This document shows, piece after piece, positions 17,205 to 26,887 of a DNA stretch of 64,000 bases. Made by a program: the position numbers and the translations under genes. The notes below the pieces were generated by a model. The model was given only the letters and a program-made list of their open reading frames with translations, made no database searches and was not told the DNA's origin. Position 1 is the stretch's first letter; the number at the start of each line of letters is the position of its first letter. This DNA comes from a bacterium (GTDB taxonomy: Bacteria > Desulfobacterota > Binatia > DP-6), in NCBI GenBank assembly GCA_026129405.1, contig JAHCID010000001.1, forward strand, positions 1,643,237-1,707,236, written 5' to 3'.

Positions 17205-18203
17205 ATGAAGCTCGGTCTGATGGTCGGCTACTGGATGTTCGGTCCGATGAATCCCGTCCCGCTGGCGGTCGAGGCGGAGCGCCTCGGCTTCGACTCGGTG
17301 TGGACGGCGGAGGCCTACGGCTCCGACGCGATCACGCCGCTGGCGTGGATCGGGGCGCACACCGAGCGCATCAAGCTCGGGACCAGCATCCTGCAGATCT
17401 CGGCGCGCACGCCGGCGTGCGTGGCGATGACGGCGATGACGCTCGACCACCTCTCCGGCGGCCGCCTGATCCTCGGCCTCGGCGTGTCCGGACCGCAGGT
17501 CGTCGAGGGGTGGTACGGCCAGTCGTTCCCGAAGCCGCTCGGCCGCATGCGCGAGTTCATCACGCTGGTGCGCCAGATGCTGCGCCGCGAGGGACCGGTC
17601 GAGTTCCAGGGCCAGCACTACCAGCTGCCGCTCCAGGGCGGCGCGGGGCTCGGCAAGCCGCTGAAGCTCATCACGCGGCCGCTGCGCGACGAGATCCCCT
17701 TCTACCTCGGCGCCGAGGGACCGAAGAACATCGCCATGGCGACCGAGCTCTGCCAGGGCTGGCTGCCGCTCTACTACTCGCCGTACCGCCCCGAGGTCTA
17801 CGCCGACGCGCTGGTGGACAAGCCGCAGGGGTTCGAGATCGCGGTGCCGGTCACGGTGAACGTGATGGAGGACGTCGCCCAGGCGCTCATCCCGGTGAAG
17901 TACATGCTCGCCTTCTACATCGGCGGCATGGGCGCGCGCGGCAAGAATTTCCACGCCGACCTCGTGCGCCGCTTCGGCTGGGGCGACGCGGTCGACAGGA
18001 TCCAGGAGCTCTTCTGGGCGAACCGCCGCGATGAGGCGGCGATGGCGGTGCCGGACGAGTTCGCCGACGAGATCTCGCTCGTCGGCTCGCCGGCGCGCAT
18101 CAAGGAGCGGCTGCAGCCCTGGAAGAAGAGCTGCGTGACGACGATCCTCGCCGGCACGACCGATCTGCACGCGCTGCGCGTGCTGGCGGAGGCGAACTCC
18201 TGA
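17205..18203 (+). CDS. LLM-class (F420/FMN) flavin-dependent oxidoreductase
   Basis: 332 residues of a luciferase-like TIM barrel. It has an N-terminal MKLGLMVGYW strand, VEAERLGFDSVWTAEAYGSDA, and LDHLSGGRLILGLGVSGPQVVEGWYG, the phosphate-binding region typical of F420-dependent LLM enzymes. It also has the family C-terminal ELVGSPARIKERL-like segment (SLVGSPARIKERLQPW). Family members oxidise or reduce organic substrates with F420 or FMN. The cofactor cannot be decided from sequence alone, and no F420 genes are in the window. It diverges from the SDR gene. Confidence 0.87.
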   Translation: MKLGLMVGYWMFGPMNPVPLAVEAERLGFDSVWTAEAYGSDAITPLAWIGAHTERIKLGTSILQISARTPACVAMTAMTLDHLSGGRLILGLGVSGPQVVEGWYGQSFPKPLGRMREFITLVRQMLRREGPVEFQGQHYQLPLQGGAGLGKPLKLITRPLRDEIPFYLGAEGPKNIAMATELCQGWLPLYYSPYRPEVYADALVDKPQGFEIAVPVTVNVMEDVAQALIPVKYMLAFYIGGMGARGKNFHADLVRRFGWGDAVDRIQELFWANRRDEAAMAVPDEFADEISLVGSPARIKERLQPWKKSCVTTILAGTTDLHALRVLAEANS

Positions 18204-18232
18204 GGCTAGACGCGTAGGGGAGTCGAGGCGTC

Positions 18233-19381
18233 ATGCGGTTCACGCAACTGTATCTGCAGAACTGGAGGAACTTTCTCCGGGTCGAGGTCGCACTGCGTGA
18301 GCGGATGTTCATCGTCGGCCCGAATGCGAGCGGGAAGTCGAATCTCCTCGACGCGTTCCGGTTTCTCCGCGACGTGGCCGAGCCGCGGGGTGGTCTGCAA
18401 CAGGCCGTGCAGAGCCGCGGCGGCGTCTCGCGTATCCGCTCGCTTCATGCGCGCCGCTACCCGGACATCGTCCTGGACATCGGCCTGGAGCTCGACGGCA
18501 ACCCCTGGCGCTATCGACTCGCGGTCGGCCAGGACAACGTCCGGCGCCCGATCGTCAAAGAAGAATCCGTGTGGCGGGGCGATCGGTGTCTTCTCGAGCG
18601 GCCTATTTCAGCCGACAGGGAAGATCCGGGCCGGCTGGCACAGACCCACCTCGAACAGGTCAACGCGAATCGCGAGTTCCGGGATGTCGCGACCTTTCTA
18701 GCGCAGGTGCGATACCTTCATATCGTGCCTCAGCTGATCCGGGATCCGGATCGCTACGTCCGGCCGAATGGCGGGCACGATCCGTACGGGGGCGACTTCC
18801 TCGAGCAGCTCGCGCGGATGCAGAAGGACCAGCGGCGGACGTTCGAGTCGCGGCTGCGCCGCATCAGCGATGCGCTGAAGGTCGCCGTGCCACAGCTCCG
18901 CGAGCTCAACCTCGAGCGTGACGAGACGGGGCGACCACATCTGCGGGGCCTCTACGAGCATTGGCGCCCGGATGCCGGCTGGCAGACCGAAGACCAATTC
19001 TCGGACGGGACGCTGCGCCTCCTCGGGTTGCTGTGGTCGTTGCTCGAGGGGGCGGGACCTCTTCTCCTCGAGGAGCCGGAGCTCTCGTTGCACGAAGCCG
19101 TCATCCGTCACCTTCCATCGATGATGTGGAAGGCAACGCGGAAGAGCCGGCGTCAGGTCGTCGTGAGCACGCACTCGGCGGCGCTGCTTTCGGACACGAG
19201 CATCGCTGCGCAAGAGGTCCTGCTTCTGCGTCCCACGCAGGAGGGTACGGCTGTCACCGTGGCCGCGGACAATGAGGAAGTCGGGGCGTTGCTCGAAGGC
19301 GGGCTGTCCATCGCCGAAGCGGTGCTGCCGCGCGTGGCACCCGCGCACCCCGAGCAGCTTCTCTTCCGGTTCGGAGAGTGA
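18233..19381 (+). CDS. AAA_21/RecF-like ABC ATPase, first gene of a split OLD-like pair
   Basis: 382 residues with a RecF/SMC-type ATPase core. Walker A is GPNASGKSN (29-37), a signature-like FSDGTLRLLGLLW precedes Walker B LLLEEPELSLHE (about 277-288), and an H-loop STHSAALL sits near 312. The N-terminal LYLQNWRNF matches the usual start of these proteins. ATPases of this kind pair with TOPRIM nuclease domains in OLD, Gabija and PARIS-type phage defence. The next gene encodes a TOPRIM-like protein, and the stop and start overlap or nearly overlap. The pair looks less GC-rich than its neighbours by eye, hinting at transfer. A defence role is inference. Confidence 0.85.
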   Translation: MRFTQLYLQNWRNFLRVEVALRERMFIVGPNASGKSNLLDAFRFLRDVAEPRGGLQQAVQSRGGVSRIRSLHARRYPDIVLDIGLELDGNPWRYRLAVGQDNVRRPIVKEESVWRGDRCLLERPISADREDPGRLAQTHLEQVNANREFRDVATFLAQVRYLHIVPQLIRDPDRYVRPNGGHDPYGGDFLEQLARMQKDQRRTFESRLRRISDALKVAVPQLRELNLERDETGRPHLRGLYEHWRPDAGWQTEDQFSDGTLRLLGLLWSLLEGAGPLLLEEPELSLHEAVIRHLPSMMWKATRKSRRQVVVSTHSAALLSDTSIAAQEVLLLRPTQEGTAVTVAADNEEVGALLEGGLSIAEAVLPRVAPAHPEQLLFRFGE

Positions 19382-19383
19382 GG

Positions 19384-19983
19384 ATGCATGGCCCCGTCAC
19401 GCTGGTCGTGGAGGGTGCGACCGACGAAGCGGTAGCCAGGCGCCTACTGCGCGAAGCTCGGCTGGAGGCAGGTCCGGTGTACGGCAAGGCAGGGAAGCAG
19501 GCCCTCGATGCGCGGCTCGGGAGCTACAACCGCGCCGCACGGTTTTCGCACTGGCTGGTGCTGCGGGATCTCGATGAAGATGCCCCCTGTGCTCCGGAGC
19601 TGAGCCAGGCGCTTCTTCCTGCCCCCGCGCCGTACATGCGGTTGCAGGTTGCCGTCCGCGCGGTCGAGGCCTGGCTCATCGCGGACGGGGAGTCGTTGGG
19701 GACATTCTTGTCGGTTGCTCGTGCAAAGGTTCCCGACAGTCCCGAAACGCTCACGGATCCGAAGCGTGAGCTCGTGGAGCTTGCTCGCCGCTCCAGACGG
19801 CGCGCCGTTCGCGAGGCATTCGTACCAGCGCCGGGTGTATCGGCAGCCGTTGGCCCAGGCTACTCCGCCGCCCTCATCGAGTTCGCCTCGCGTCAATGGC
19901 GCCCCCGGATCGCCGCATCCCGTTCCGAAAGCCTCGCGCGGCTTCGACGCTACCTCCGTCAGGTATCCCAAAGCGAAGGGTGA
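19384..19983 (+). CDS. DUF4276/TOPRIM-like protein, partner of the ATPase
   Basis: 199 residues. The start LVVEGATDEAVARRLL carries the TOPRIM glutamate (Glu10), and VLRDLDEDAPC near 60-66 supplies the DxD pair. VRAVEAWLIAD, DPKRELVEL and WRPRIAASRSESLARLRRYL match the small DUF4276-type TOPRIM proteins. The metal-binding acidic residues are intact, so nuclease or primase-like chemistry is possible. ATG 19384 has a GGAG 7 nt upstream; GTG 19378, overlapping the ATPase stop as GTGA, is the alternative. It forms a two-gene unit with the ATPase, equivalent to an OLD nuclease split into two chains. Confidence 0.75.
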   Translation: MHGPVTLVVEGATDEAVARRLLREARLEAGPVYGKAGKQALDARLGSYNRAARFSHWLVLRDLDEDAPCAPELSQALLPAPAPYMRLQVAVRAVEAWLIADGESLGTFLSVARAKVPDSPETLTDPKRELVELARRSRRRAVREAFVPAPGVSAAVGPGYSAALIEFASRQWRPRIAASRSESLARLRRYLRQVSQSEG

Positions 19984-20002
19984 GCTCAGGGGAGTTGCGG
20001 GG

Positions 20003-21157
20003 TCACTGCTTCCGCCGCACCGTCACGTCGGCGTGCTCGGCGTCGAGGCCCTTCTTGAGGAAGCAGCGGGCCGCCTTCGACTTCTTGAAGCGCTCCTCGA
20101 AGAACGCGACGGCCGCGGCCTGCGTCAGCACGTGCTGGCGCTCGGCTTGCATGAACGGAACGGTCGGCTCGGGGCCGGCGCAGGGGAGCTGGCAGCCGGT
20201 GAGGTCGCTGGCGGCGGCGGCCGGGCCGAAGGCGGCGAGGGTCGCGTCGAACTCCTCCTGGGTGATGCCGTCGACGGAGTTGCAGCCGATCCAGGTGTCG
20301 TAGTTCGTGTCCGACGGGAACGCGACGAGGCCGCTGAACGCGGTGTGCGTCGCGCCGGCGAGGTTCACCAGCGTGCGCGGCATGCGCGCCTTGTCGAACG
20401 TGCGGCCGGCGTTCTGCTCGAGCGGCGTGATGCGGTCGCCGTCGCCGGCGATGAAGAGGAGCGGCGGGCTGCGGCGCAGCATCTTCTTCGTCAGCGGGCA
20501 GGAGTAGGGCGCCATCACCATGGCCGCCTTGATGCGCTTGTCGCCGAGGATCGGGCTGTAGGTCGCGAGCAGCGTCGTCAGGCCGCCGAGCGACAGGCCC
20601 TGTGCACCGATCTTCTTCCGGTCGACGCCGCCGGCGAGCCAGCTCGAGCCGTCGGCCGACAGCGCCAGCACCTGATCGAGGACGTAGCGCAGGTCGCCTG
20701 GCTGGTTGACGACGTCGGGCAGGCGCGAGCCGCCGGGGACGCCGAGGTGCGACTGCGGGTAGTTCGGCGACACGACGACGAACCCGCGGCTCGCGAGCGG
20801 CACGCCGAGGTAGGCGGCGCCGTAGTTGACGTCGCCGTAGCCGTGGCTGTTGAGCACGAGCGGGAAGGGACCGCCCGCGGACAGCGGCGCGTTGGACGCG
20901 GGCTCGGTACCGCTGCCGCCGTCGGTCGGGTACCAGACGATCGTCTCGAGCGTGCGGCTCGGCCGCTCCGGCTCGCCGCCCCAGGCCGCCGTCGGGCGGC
21001 TCGTGTCGACGAAGGTGATCGTGCGCACGCCGACGCCGTAGCTTCCCGGCGCGAGGAACGCGCCCGTGGCCGAGCCCTTCGGGCACTTCGCCGCGGCGGC
21101 ACCGCCGGCGAGGAGAGGAGCGAGGACGAGCGCGAAGGCGATGGAGCGGATGGACAT
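20003..21157 (-). CDS. secreted alpha/beta hydrolase (PAF-acetylhydrolase/dienelactone-hydrolase-like)
   Basis: 384 residues with a Sec signal (MSIRSIAFALVL then GGAAAA-KC). The hydrolase fold shows an oxyanion HGYGD motif, the nucleophile elbow GLSLGG, an acid in GDGDRITPLE and the histidine in GATHTAF. An added C-terminal Cys-containing region ends KKGLDAEHADVTVRRK. Such enzymes cleave esters of lipids or polyesters outside the cytoplasm. ATG 21157 is chosen because it yields the signal peptide; longer frames run into the divergent cyclase gene. The substrate is unknown. Confidence 0.85.
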   Translation of the reverse strand: MSIRSIAFALVLAPLLAGGAAAAKCPKGSATGAFLAPGSYGVGVRTITFVDTSRPTAAWGGEPERPSRTLETIVWYPTDGGSGTEPASNAPLSAGGPFPLVLNSHGYGDVNYGAAYLGVPLASRGFVVVSPNYPQSHLGVPGGSRLPDVVNQPGDLRYVLDQVLALSADGSSWLAGGVDRKKIGAQGLSLGGLTTLLATYSPILGDKRIKAAMVMAPYSCPLTKKMLRRSPPLLFIAGDGDRITPLEQNAGRTFDKARMPRTLVNLAGATHTAFSGLVAFPSDTNYDTWIGCNSVDGITQEEFDATLAAFGPAAAASDLTGCQLPCAGPEPTVPFMQAERQHVLTQAAAVAFFEERFKKSKAARCFLKKGLDAEHADVTVRRKQ

Positions 21158-21245
21158 GCGAGCGGCGTTCTCCCGCACGGACGGGCGCCGCGCAAGGTCG
21201 AAACGCTTGGCGGCCCGCGCCGCTCGTGCCATCACGGGCGCCGTC

Positions 21246-22184
21246 ATGACGACGGTCTCCATGAAGGAACGCCTGAAGGTCCTCGCCCCCAAGGTCTCCA
21301 ACTGGGGCCGCTGGGGCGCCGACGACGAGCGCGGCACGATGAACTTCGTCACCCCGGGCGTGCTGCGCGCCGCGGCCGCGTGCGTGCGCCGCGGCGCGGT
21401 CTTCAGCCTGGCGCTGCCGCTCGACGGCGACGGCCCGCAGTTCGGGCAGGGCGGCCGCGTGAACCCCGTCCACGTGATGACGTCGCTCTTCAACCCGATG
21501 AGCGCCGACCCCGAGGGCGTCCGCTACTCGGATGACTTCATCATGATGCCGCTCCAGTGCGCGACGCAGTGGGACAGCCTGGCGCACGTCCACTACGGCG
21601 GGCAGCTCTACAACGGCCACCCGATGTCGTCGCTGACGCCCGCGGGCGCGTCGCGCAACGGCATCGACAAGATGCGCGCGGGCGTCGTGTCGCGCGGCGT
21701 GCTGCTCGACCTGGCGCGCGCGCAGGGCACGGACCGGCTGGCGCCGGGGCAGGTGATCCGCCCGGCCGACCTCGAGGCCGCCGAGACGCGGCAGGGCGTG
21801 TGCGTCCGCTCCGGCGACGTGCTCCTCGTGCGCACCGGCCACATGCGCTGCTTCACCGTCGATCGCGACCGCGTCGCCTACATGCGGCAGATGCCGGGGC
21901 TCGGCGTGGACTGCGTCGAGTGGCTGCACGCGCGCGAGATCGCCGCCGTCGCCTCCGACACCAACATGGTCGAGGTGTATCCGCTCGAGGATCCGGCCGT
22001 GATGCTGCCGCTGCACATGCTCTGCATCCGCGACATGGGCCTCACGCTGGGCGAGATGTTCGACCTCGAGGCGCTCGCGGCCGATTGCGCCGAGGACGGC
22101 GTGTACGAGTTCCTGTTCTCCGCGCCGCCGCTCGTCGTGACCGGCGGCACGGGGTCGCCCATCAACCCGCTGGCGGTGAAGTGA
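21246..22184 (+). CDS. cyclase-family (kynurenine formamidase-like) metal hydrolase
   Basis: 312 residues of the PF04199 cyclase family. The metal-binding motif appears as WDSLAHVHYGG, followed by RGVLLDLARAQG, LRTGH-type RTGHMR, and an ASDTNMVEVYPLED segment near the C-terminus. This subgroup (about 310 residues) is often annotated as a cyclase or arylformamidase acting on cyclic amides or lactones. Its 3' end overlaps the convergent DUF3108 gene by 23 bp. ATG 21261 is an alternative start. Confidence 0.85.
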   Translation: MTTVSMKERLKVLAPKVSNWGRWGADDERGTMNFVTPGVLRAAAACVRRGAVFSLALPLDGDGPQFGQGGRVNPVHVMTSLFNPMSADPEGVRYSDDFIMMPLQCATQWDSLAHVHYGGQLYNGHPMSSLTPAGASRNGIDKMRAGVVSRGVLLDLARAQGTDRLAPGQVIRPADLEAAETRQGVCVRSGDVLLVRTGHMRCFTVDRDRVAYMRQMPGLGVDCVEWLHAREIAAVASDTNMVEVYPLEDPAVMLPLHMLCIRDMGLTLGEMFDLEALAADCAEDGVYEFLFSAPPLVVTGGTGSPINPLAVK

Positions 22185-22956
22185 GCGGCTCGGCGGCGCG
22201 CAGCCAGATCGACAGCGTGCCGCGCGCGCCGGAGAGCTCGAGGTAGACCGGGACGGCGCGCACGTCGGGCCGCGGCTGCGCGATCCAAAAGTCGAGGTGC
22301 GCCGGCTCCTCGTCGTTCTCGGGGTCGTCGTCGCCGGGCTTGCGGTCCCAGAAGCCGGCGACGGGGCGGACCTCGGCGCGGCAGCGGCGCGTCGGCCCGG
22401 CGTAGACGCCGTGGCGCGAGCGTTTCAGGTCGGCGGCGCCGAGGTCGCTGAGGACCATGTCGTAGCGCCGGCGGCCGTCGAAGACGTGCAGCGTGCCGCG
22501 GCAGTCGGTACCGACGGCCGCGAGGCTCGCCGTCAGCGGGTCCATGGTGCCCTGCTGGAGCGCGGGCGGGACCTGGGTGCGGTAGTCGTCCTCGGGGGGC
22601 GGCAGGACCTGCGCGCGCACCGTACCGCCGTCGTAGTCGATCGCGACCGAGCGCCTCTCGGAGCGGTACGCGCCGGACAGCCGATGGTGCTCGGGCTTCC
22701 AGGCGTCGCCCGTGATCGTGCCCTGCGAGCGTGCGTCGGCGTGCCACGGGAAGAAGTAGCCGATGACGCCCTCGGTCTGCATCCGGCTCTCCGTCTGGTA
22801 GCGCTCGCCCGCGATCCAGGCGCTGGTGCGGATCGCGAGGATGCTGACCGGGCCGTAACGGACGTCGTAGTCGAGCCGGACGCCCTCGGCCGCGAGGCAC
22901 CGTCCGGCGAGCAGCGCCAGGACGACGACGACCAGACGGGGGACGGACCGTGCCAC
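22162..22956 (-). CDS. DUF3108 exported protein
   Basis: 264 residues with a signal peptide (VVVVLALLAGRCLAAEG). It has the DUF3108 pattern: LDYDVRYGPVSIL, SRMQTEGVIGYFFPWHADARS, HRLSGAYRSERRSVAIDYDGG, and a terminal beta segment VPVYLELSGARGTLSIWL. The fold is thought to be a periplasmic beta-barrel or LolA-like sheet; the role is unknown. The start lies 88 bp from the divergent M20 peptidase gene. The end overlaps the cyclase gene. Confidence 0.82.
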   Translation of the reverse strand: MARSVPRLVVVVLALLAGRCLAAEGVRLDYDVRYGPVSILAIRTSAWIAGERYQTESRMQTEGVIGYFFPWHADARSQGTITGDAWKPEHHRLSGAYRSERRSVAIDYDGGTVRAQVLPPPEDDYRTQVPPALQQGTMDPLTASLAAVGTDCRGTLHVFDGRRRYDMVLSDLGAADLKRSRHGVYAGPTRRCRAEVRPVAGFWDRKPGDDDPENDEEPAHLDFWIAQPRPDVRAVPVYLELSGARGTLSIWLRAAEPLTSPPAG

Positions 22957-23044
22957 CCGTCCCTCGAAGCATGCGCGGCGGCGGGCGTCCAGTCGTCGTC
23001 GCGCACCTCGGGACTGCGTCCCCGCGATTTGCTAGCGTCGCCGG

Positions 23045-24421
23045 ATGCCCGCGCAGCCCTGGAGCCGCTCCGCCCTCACCGCCTACGCGCGGCATGCCCG
23101 TAGGCGCTACGAGCGCGAGCTCGCCACGCTCGTCGAGCTACCCAGCGTCTCGGTCGACCCGGCCCGCGCCGGCGACGTCCGCCGCACCGCCGAGCGCGCC
23201 GCGGCCCTGCTGCGCGAGCTGGGCGGCGAGGCGCAGCTCCTCGAGACGGGCGGCCACCCGATGGTCGTCGGCCGCTTCGTGCGCGGCCCGGCCTTCCCGA
23301 CGCTCACGGTCTACAACCATCTCGACGTCCAGCCCGCGAACGAGCCGGAGTGGCGCACCGATCCGTTCCGCTTCACCCGGCGCGGCGACCGCTACCTCGG
23401 GCGCGGCACGACCGACGACAAGGGGCCGGCGCTCGCGGCGCTGTTCGGCGCCGCCTACGCCATCGACGCCGGCGCCCGCACCAACGTCCAGTTCGTCTGG
23501 GAGCTCGAGGAGGAGATCGGCTCGCCCCATTTCGAGCGCACGATCCGCGCCCACAAGCGCCGGCTCGCGACCGACGCCGTCGTGGTCTCCGACACCATCT
23601 GGGTGTCGCGCGCCCGGCCGGCGTGCCCGGCGGGGCTGCGCGGCCTCCAGGGATTCCGCTTCACGCTGCGCACCGGCACGACCGACCAGCATTCCGGCAC
23701 GACCGGCGGCGCGGCGCGGAACCCGATCGCCGAGCTGGCCGACCTGCTCGCCGCCATGCACGACGCGCGCATGGGCCGCGTGAAGATCCCCGGCTTCTAC
23801 GACGGTGTCGTGCCGCCGACGCGGCGCGAGCTGGCCGACCTGCGGCGCGCCGGCTTCAGCGTCCGCGGCTTCATGCGCGACCACGGCTTCACGAGCCTGC
23901 GCAGCCGCGACGCGCTCGACGTCATGCAGCGTCTCTGGTGCCGGCCGACGTTCGAGGTGCACGGCATCGCCGGCGGCTATGAGGGGCCGGGCGTGAAGAC
24001 GGTCGTGCCGCCCGCGGCGACGGCGATCGTCTCCTGCCGGCTCGTCCCCGACATGCAGCCCGAGCGCATCGTGCGGCTCGTGCGCGACTTCGCGCGCGCG
24101 CGCATCCCCGACGTCGTCGTGCAGGCGGAGCACGCGCTGGCGCCGTTCAAGGGCCACACGACGGGGCCGCACGCCGACGCCATCCGCGAGGCGATGCGCT
24201 TCGCGTTCGGCCGTACGCCGGTGTTCGTGCGCGAGGGCGGGTCGATCGGCGCCGTGGTGTCGATGGAGCGCGTGCTGAGGGCGCCCGTCCACTTCCTCGG
24301 GCTGTCGCTGCCCGAGCACGGCTACCACGCGCCCAACGAGCGCTTCGACTGGCAGCAGGCCGGCGGCGGGATCGTCGCGTTCGCGAAGTACGTGGAGGCG
24401 GTCGGCCGCATCGGCCGCTGA
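23045..24421 (+). CDS. M20-family metallopeptidase (dipeptidase-like)
   Basis: 458 residues with the complete M20 active site: H92 and D94 in YNHLDVQP, the bridging Asp in RGTTDDKGPA (about 124), the Glu pair in ELEEEIGSPH (155-157), and the late His in LPEHGYHAPNERF. A central dimerisation insert (about 200-330) follows, with GFRFTLRTGTTDQHSG. The family cleaves dipeptides, carnosine or N-acyl amino acids with two zinc ions. No signal peptide is seen, so it is cytoplasmic. It stands alone. Confidence 0.9.
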   Translation: MPAQPWSRSALTAYARHARRRYERELATLVELPSVSVDPARAGDVRRTAERAAALLRELGGEAQLLETGGHPMVVGRFVRGPAFPTLTVYNHLDVQPANEPEWRTDPFRFTRRGDRYLGRGTTDDKGPALAALFGAAYAIDAGARTNVQFVWELEEEIGSPHFERTIRAHKRRLATDAVVVSDTIWVSRARPACPAGLRGLQGFRFTLRTGTTDQHSGTTGGAARNPIAELADLLAAMHDARMGRVKIPGFYDGVVPPTRRELADLRRAGFSVRGFMRDHGFTSLRSRDALDVMQRLWCRPTFEVHGIAGGYEGPGVKTVVPPAATAIVSCRLVPDMQPERIVRLVRDFARARIPDVVVQAEHALAPFKGHTTGPHADAIREAMRFAFGRTPVFVREGGSIGAVVSMERVLRAPVHFLGLSLPEHGYHAPNERFDWQQAGGGIVAFAKYVEAVGRIGR

Positions 24422-24443
24422 CGCCGGCCGCCTCCGGGACCGC

Positions 24444-26228
24444 TCAGCGCTCGGCGTCGGCGACGATGGCGCGCAGGTCGGCGGCCAGACGCGCCAGCTC
24501 GTCGGCGGCGCGCGACGTGTCCCCGGCGCCGCGCGACGTATCGGCCGCCGCGGTCGCGACGCCGCCGATGTTGGCGGCGATGTCGACGCTGCCGCGCGCC
24601 GCCTCCGCGACGTTGCGGCCGATCTCGTTGGTGGTGGCGGTCTGCTCCTCGACCGCGCTCGCGATGGTGTTCTGGATCTCGTGGATCTGCGTGATCACCG
24701 CGCCGATCTCGCGGATGGCCTCGACCGCGGCGCGGGTGTCGTTCTGGATGGCGTCGATCTTCTGGCCGATCTCCTCGGTGGCCTTCGCGGTCTCCTTGGC
24801 GAGCTCCTTCACCTCGTTCGCGACCACGGCGAAACCCTTACCCGCCTCGCCGGCACGCGCCGCCTCGATGGTGGCGTTCAGCGCCAGCAGGTTCGTCTGC
24901 TGGGCGATCGAGGTGATCACCTTGATGACCTTGCCGATCTCGGCGCTGCTCTCGCCGAGCGCCGTGACCTTGGCGTTGGTGCCCTCGGCGACGCTCACCG
25001 CGGTGGTCGCCACCTGCGACGCCTCGCTCGCGCTCTTCGAGATCTCGCGGATGCTCGCCATCATCTGCTCCGTCGCCGTGGCGACGGACTGGATGTTGCG
25101 GCTCACCTCCTCGGCGGCGGCGGCGACGATGTTCGACTGCGCCGCCGTCTCCTCGGCGCTCGAGGACATCTGCTGACTCGACGCGGTCAGCTCCTCGGAG
25201 GCCGCCGCGACGGAGTGCGAGCTCTCGGTCATCTTCTCGACGATCGACTGGAGCTTCGTCGTGAAGGCGCGCTCGCGCTCCGCGGCGGCTCGCTGCTCGG
25301 TGATGACCTGCCAGGTGAGCATGGGGCCGAGGTAGGTGCCGCGGGCGTCGAAGATCGGGCTGACGAGCAGGTCGAGCGTCTCGGGGCCGACGGTGATGAC
25401 CGCCGTGTGCGGCAGGTTCTTCGGGTCGGCCACGATCCGGCGCTGGTGGTTCGGCTCCTTGTGGAAGACGTCGAACGAGCGGCCCAGGATCTCGTCCGCC
25501 TTCACGGGGAGGTGGGCCTCGATCGAGCGCAGCGTCGCGAGCGACTTCGGGTTGACGTAGCGGATCGTGCCGTCGGGATCGGCGAAGATCACGTTGACGG
25601 GCGCGTTCTCCATCATGCTCTGCACGCGCGCCGCCTCCTCGGCGGCCTGCTGGCGCTCGATCGTCGCCGACACGAGCCGGCCGACTGCGCGCAGCGTGTC
25701 GAGCCGCTCCTGCGAGGGCGACAGCGTCTCGAGGGCGAAGAAGTCCATCGTGCCGACGACCTCGCCGCGCAGGACGATGGGGAAGCAGACGCCGGATCTC
25801 ACCCCCGCGCGCTGCGCGTGCGGCGCCCGGCAGCAGTCGCGCATCTCGCCCAGGTCCTGCACGAAGTAGAGGTCGCGGGCGCGCCACGCGCGGCCCGACA
25901 GCCCTTCGCCCTCGCGGAAACGCGCCTCGCGCGTGACGGCGTGGAACTCCGGCGTGACGGTGCCGGACTCCATGCGGAATCGCAGCGCGCTCTCGCCGGC
26001 GTCGAGCGTCCAGTAGGAGCCGTACGCCCAGTCGAAGGCCGCGCGCACGGTGTCGAGGGCGGCCTGCACCGCCTCCTGCGTCGTCGTCGCCTGCGCGAGC
26101 GCTTCGACGACGGTGAGCACCGCGCGGGTGTTCTGCGTCGCGTCCGCGAGCGTCGCCTCGGTCTGTGCGGTTTCGAGCGTGCGGGCCGTGCGGCCGCGCG
26201 TGGCGGGCAGGGAGCGGGTGGAGGCCAT
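24444..26228 (-). CDS. soluble methyl-accepting chemotaxis protein, GAF-PAS type (copy 1)
   Basis: 594 residues without a membrane helix. A GAF domain (about 40-195) contains a CC pair in [15 protein letters not shown] domain (about 205-315) follows, with [21 protein letters not shown] and [13 protein letters not shown]. The signalling region (about 330-590) has the conserved hairpin tip [20 protein letters not shown] and a helical bundle with [13 protein letters not shown]. Cytoplasmic receptors sense intracellular signals and control CheA or a related kinase; no che genes are in the window. It follows a small helical protein gene, whose stop overlaps its GAGGAG Shine-Dalgarno. It is a close paralogue of the receptor at 26888-28663. 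Confidence 0.93.
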   Translation of the reverse strand: MASTRSLPATRGRTARTLETAQTEATLADATQNTRAVLTVVEALAQATTTQEAVQAALDTVRAAFDWAYGSYWTLDAGESALRFRMESGTVTPEFHAVTREARFREGEGLSGRAWRARDLYFVQDLGEMRDCCRAPHAQRAGVRSGVCFPIVLRGEVVGTMDFFALETLSPSQERLDTLRAVGRLVSATIERQQAAEEAARVQSMMENAPVNVIFADPDGTIRYVNPKSLATLRSIEAHLPVKADEILGRSFDVFHKEPNHQRRIVADPKNLPHTAVITVGPETLDLLVSPIFDARGTYLGPMLTWQVITEQRAAAERERAFTTKLQSIVEKMTESSHSVAAASEELTASSQQMSSSAEETAAQSNIVAAAAEEVSRNIQSVATATEQMMASIREISKSASEASQVATTAVSVAEGTNAKVTALGESSAEIGKVIKVITSIAQQTNLLALNATIEAARAGEAGKGFAVVANEVKELAKETAKATEEIGQKIDAIQNDTRAAVEAIREIGAVITQIHEIQNTIASAVEEQTATTNEIGRNVAEAARGSVDIAANIGGVATAAADTSRGAGDTSRAADELARLAADLRAIVADAER

Positions 26229-26241
26229 TCGACGATTCTCC

Positions 26242-26610
26242 TCAGTGCTGGGGATCGGGCGGTCGGCGGGAGCCGAACGCGTCGTGCTGCGCGTGTAGGA
26301 CGGCGGCCGTACGCTCGAGCGCGCGGAGCGCGTCGGCGGCGAGCGCGCGGGCGGCCGCCGCGGCGGCGGTCACGCGGCGGCGCAGCTCGTCCGCGCGCGG
26401 GTCGCCGGCGGGACCGGCGGCCTCGACCGCGGTCGCCACGGCGAGCAGACGCTCGCCGACGCCGGCGATCAACGTCGCGAGCCGCCCGCCGTCGTCGCCG
26501 AGGCGCGCGATGCGGATCTCGACGCGGCGGAGCGCTTCGAGCACGCCGTCGGGCGTCGCGACGACATCGTCACGACCGCCGGGCGACGGCGTGTGGGACG
26601 CGGCGGACAT
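26242..26610 (-). CDS. small helical protein preceding chemoreceptor (copy 1)
   Basis: 122 residues, almost all predicted helix, with no recognised domain. It matches the protein at 28675-29049: [20 protein letters not shown] here corresponds to [20 protein letters not shown] there, and the ...[24 protein letters not shown] helix also aligns. No phosphotransfer histidine motif is present. The stop codon sits in the Shine-Dalgarno of the chemoreceptor gene 13 nt downstream, so the two are translationally coupled. It may be a receptor partner or adaptor; that is inference from the duplicated pairing. The 277 bp upstream (26611-26887) hold no gene I can see. Confidence 0.7.
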   Translation of the reverse strand: MSAASHTPSPGGRDDVVATPDGVLEALRRVEIRIARLGDDGGRLATLIAGVGERLLAVATAVEAAGPAGDPRADELRRRVTAAAAAARALAADALRALERTAAVLHAQHDAFGSRRPPDPQH

Positions 26611-26887
26611 CGCGGTGTCGCACAGCAGGAAGCGTGCCCTTCCACACTGCGTATGCCCGTCGCGCGTCACGCGGCGCTGGCTGAGCGCGCCACGCGGGAC
26701 CTGCGGCCGTGCGCGGCCTGCAGGTCGAGACATCTTGCCAGCTTGGAGGCCGTCCGCGCGCGCGCACCCGGCGCGGGGCGGCGGCTGGAGTCACCGCCCC
26801 GTGTGACCCTTGGCCCTCATGCGATGCTGCGTCGGGTGCGATCGACGACGCCGTGACGGAGGCGACGGCCGATTGGCGCCGTCGCCG

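Noticed and set aside
18233-19983. Identification as Gabija or PARIS
   Set aside because: Gabija needs a fused TOPRIM and a UvrD-like GajB, and PARIS needs a DUF4435 partner; neither is present. Only a general OLD-like resemblance is claimed.
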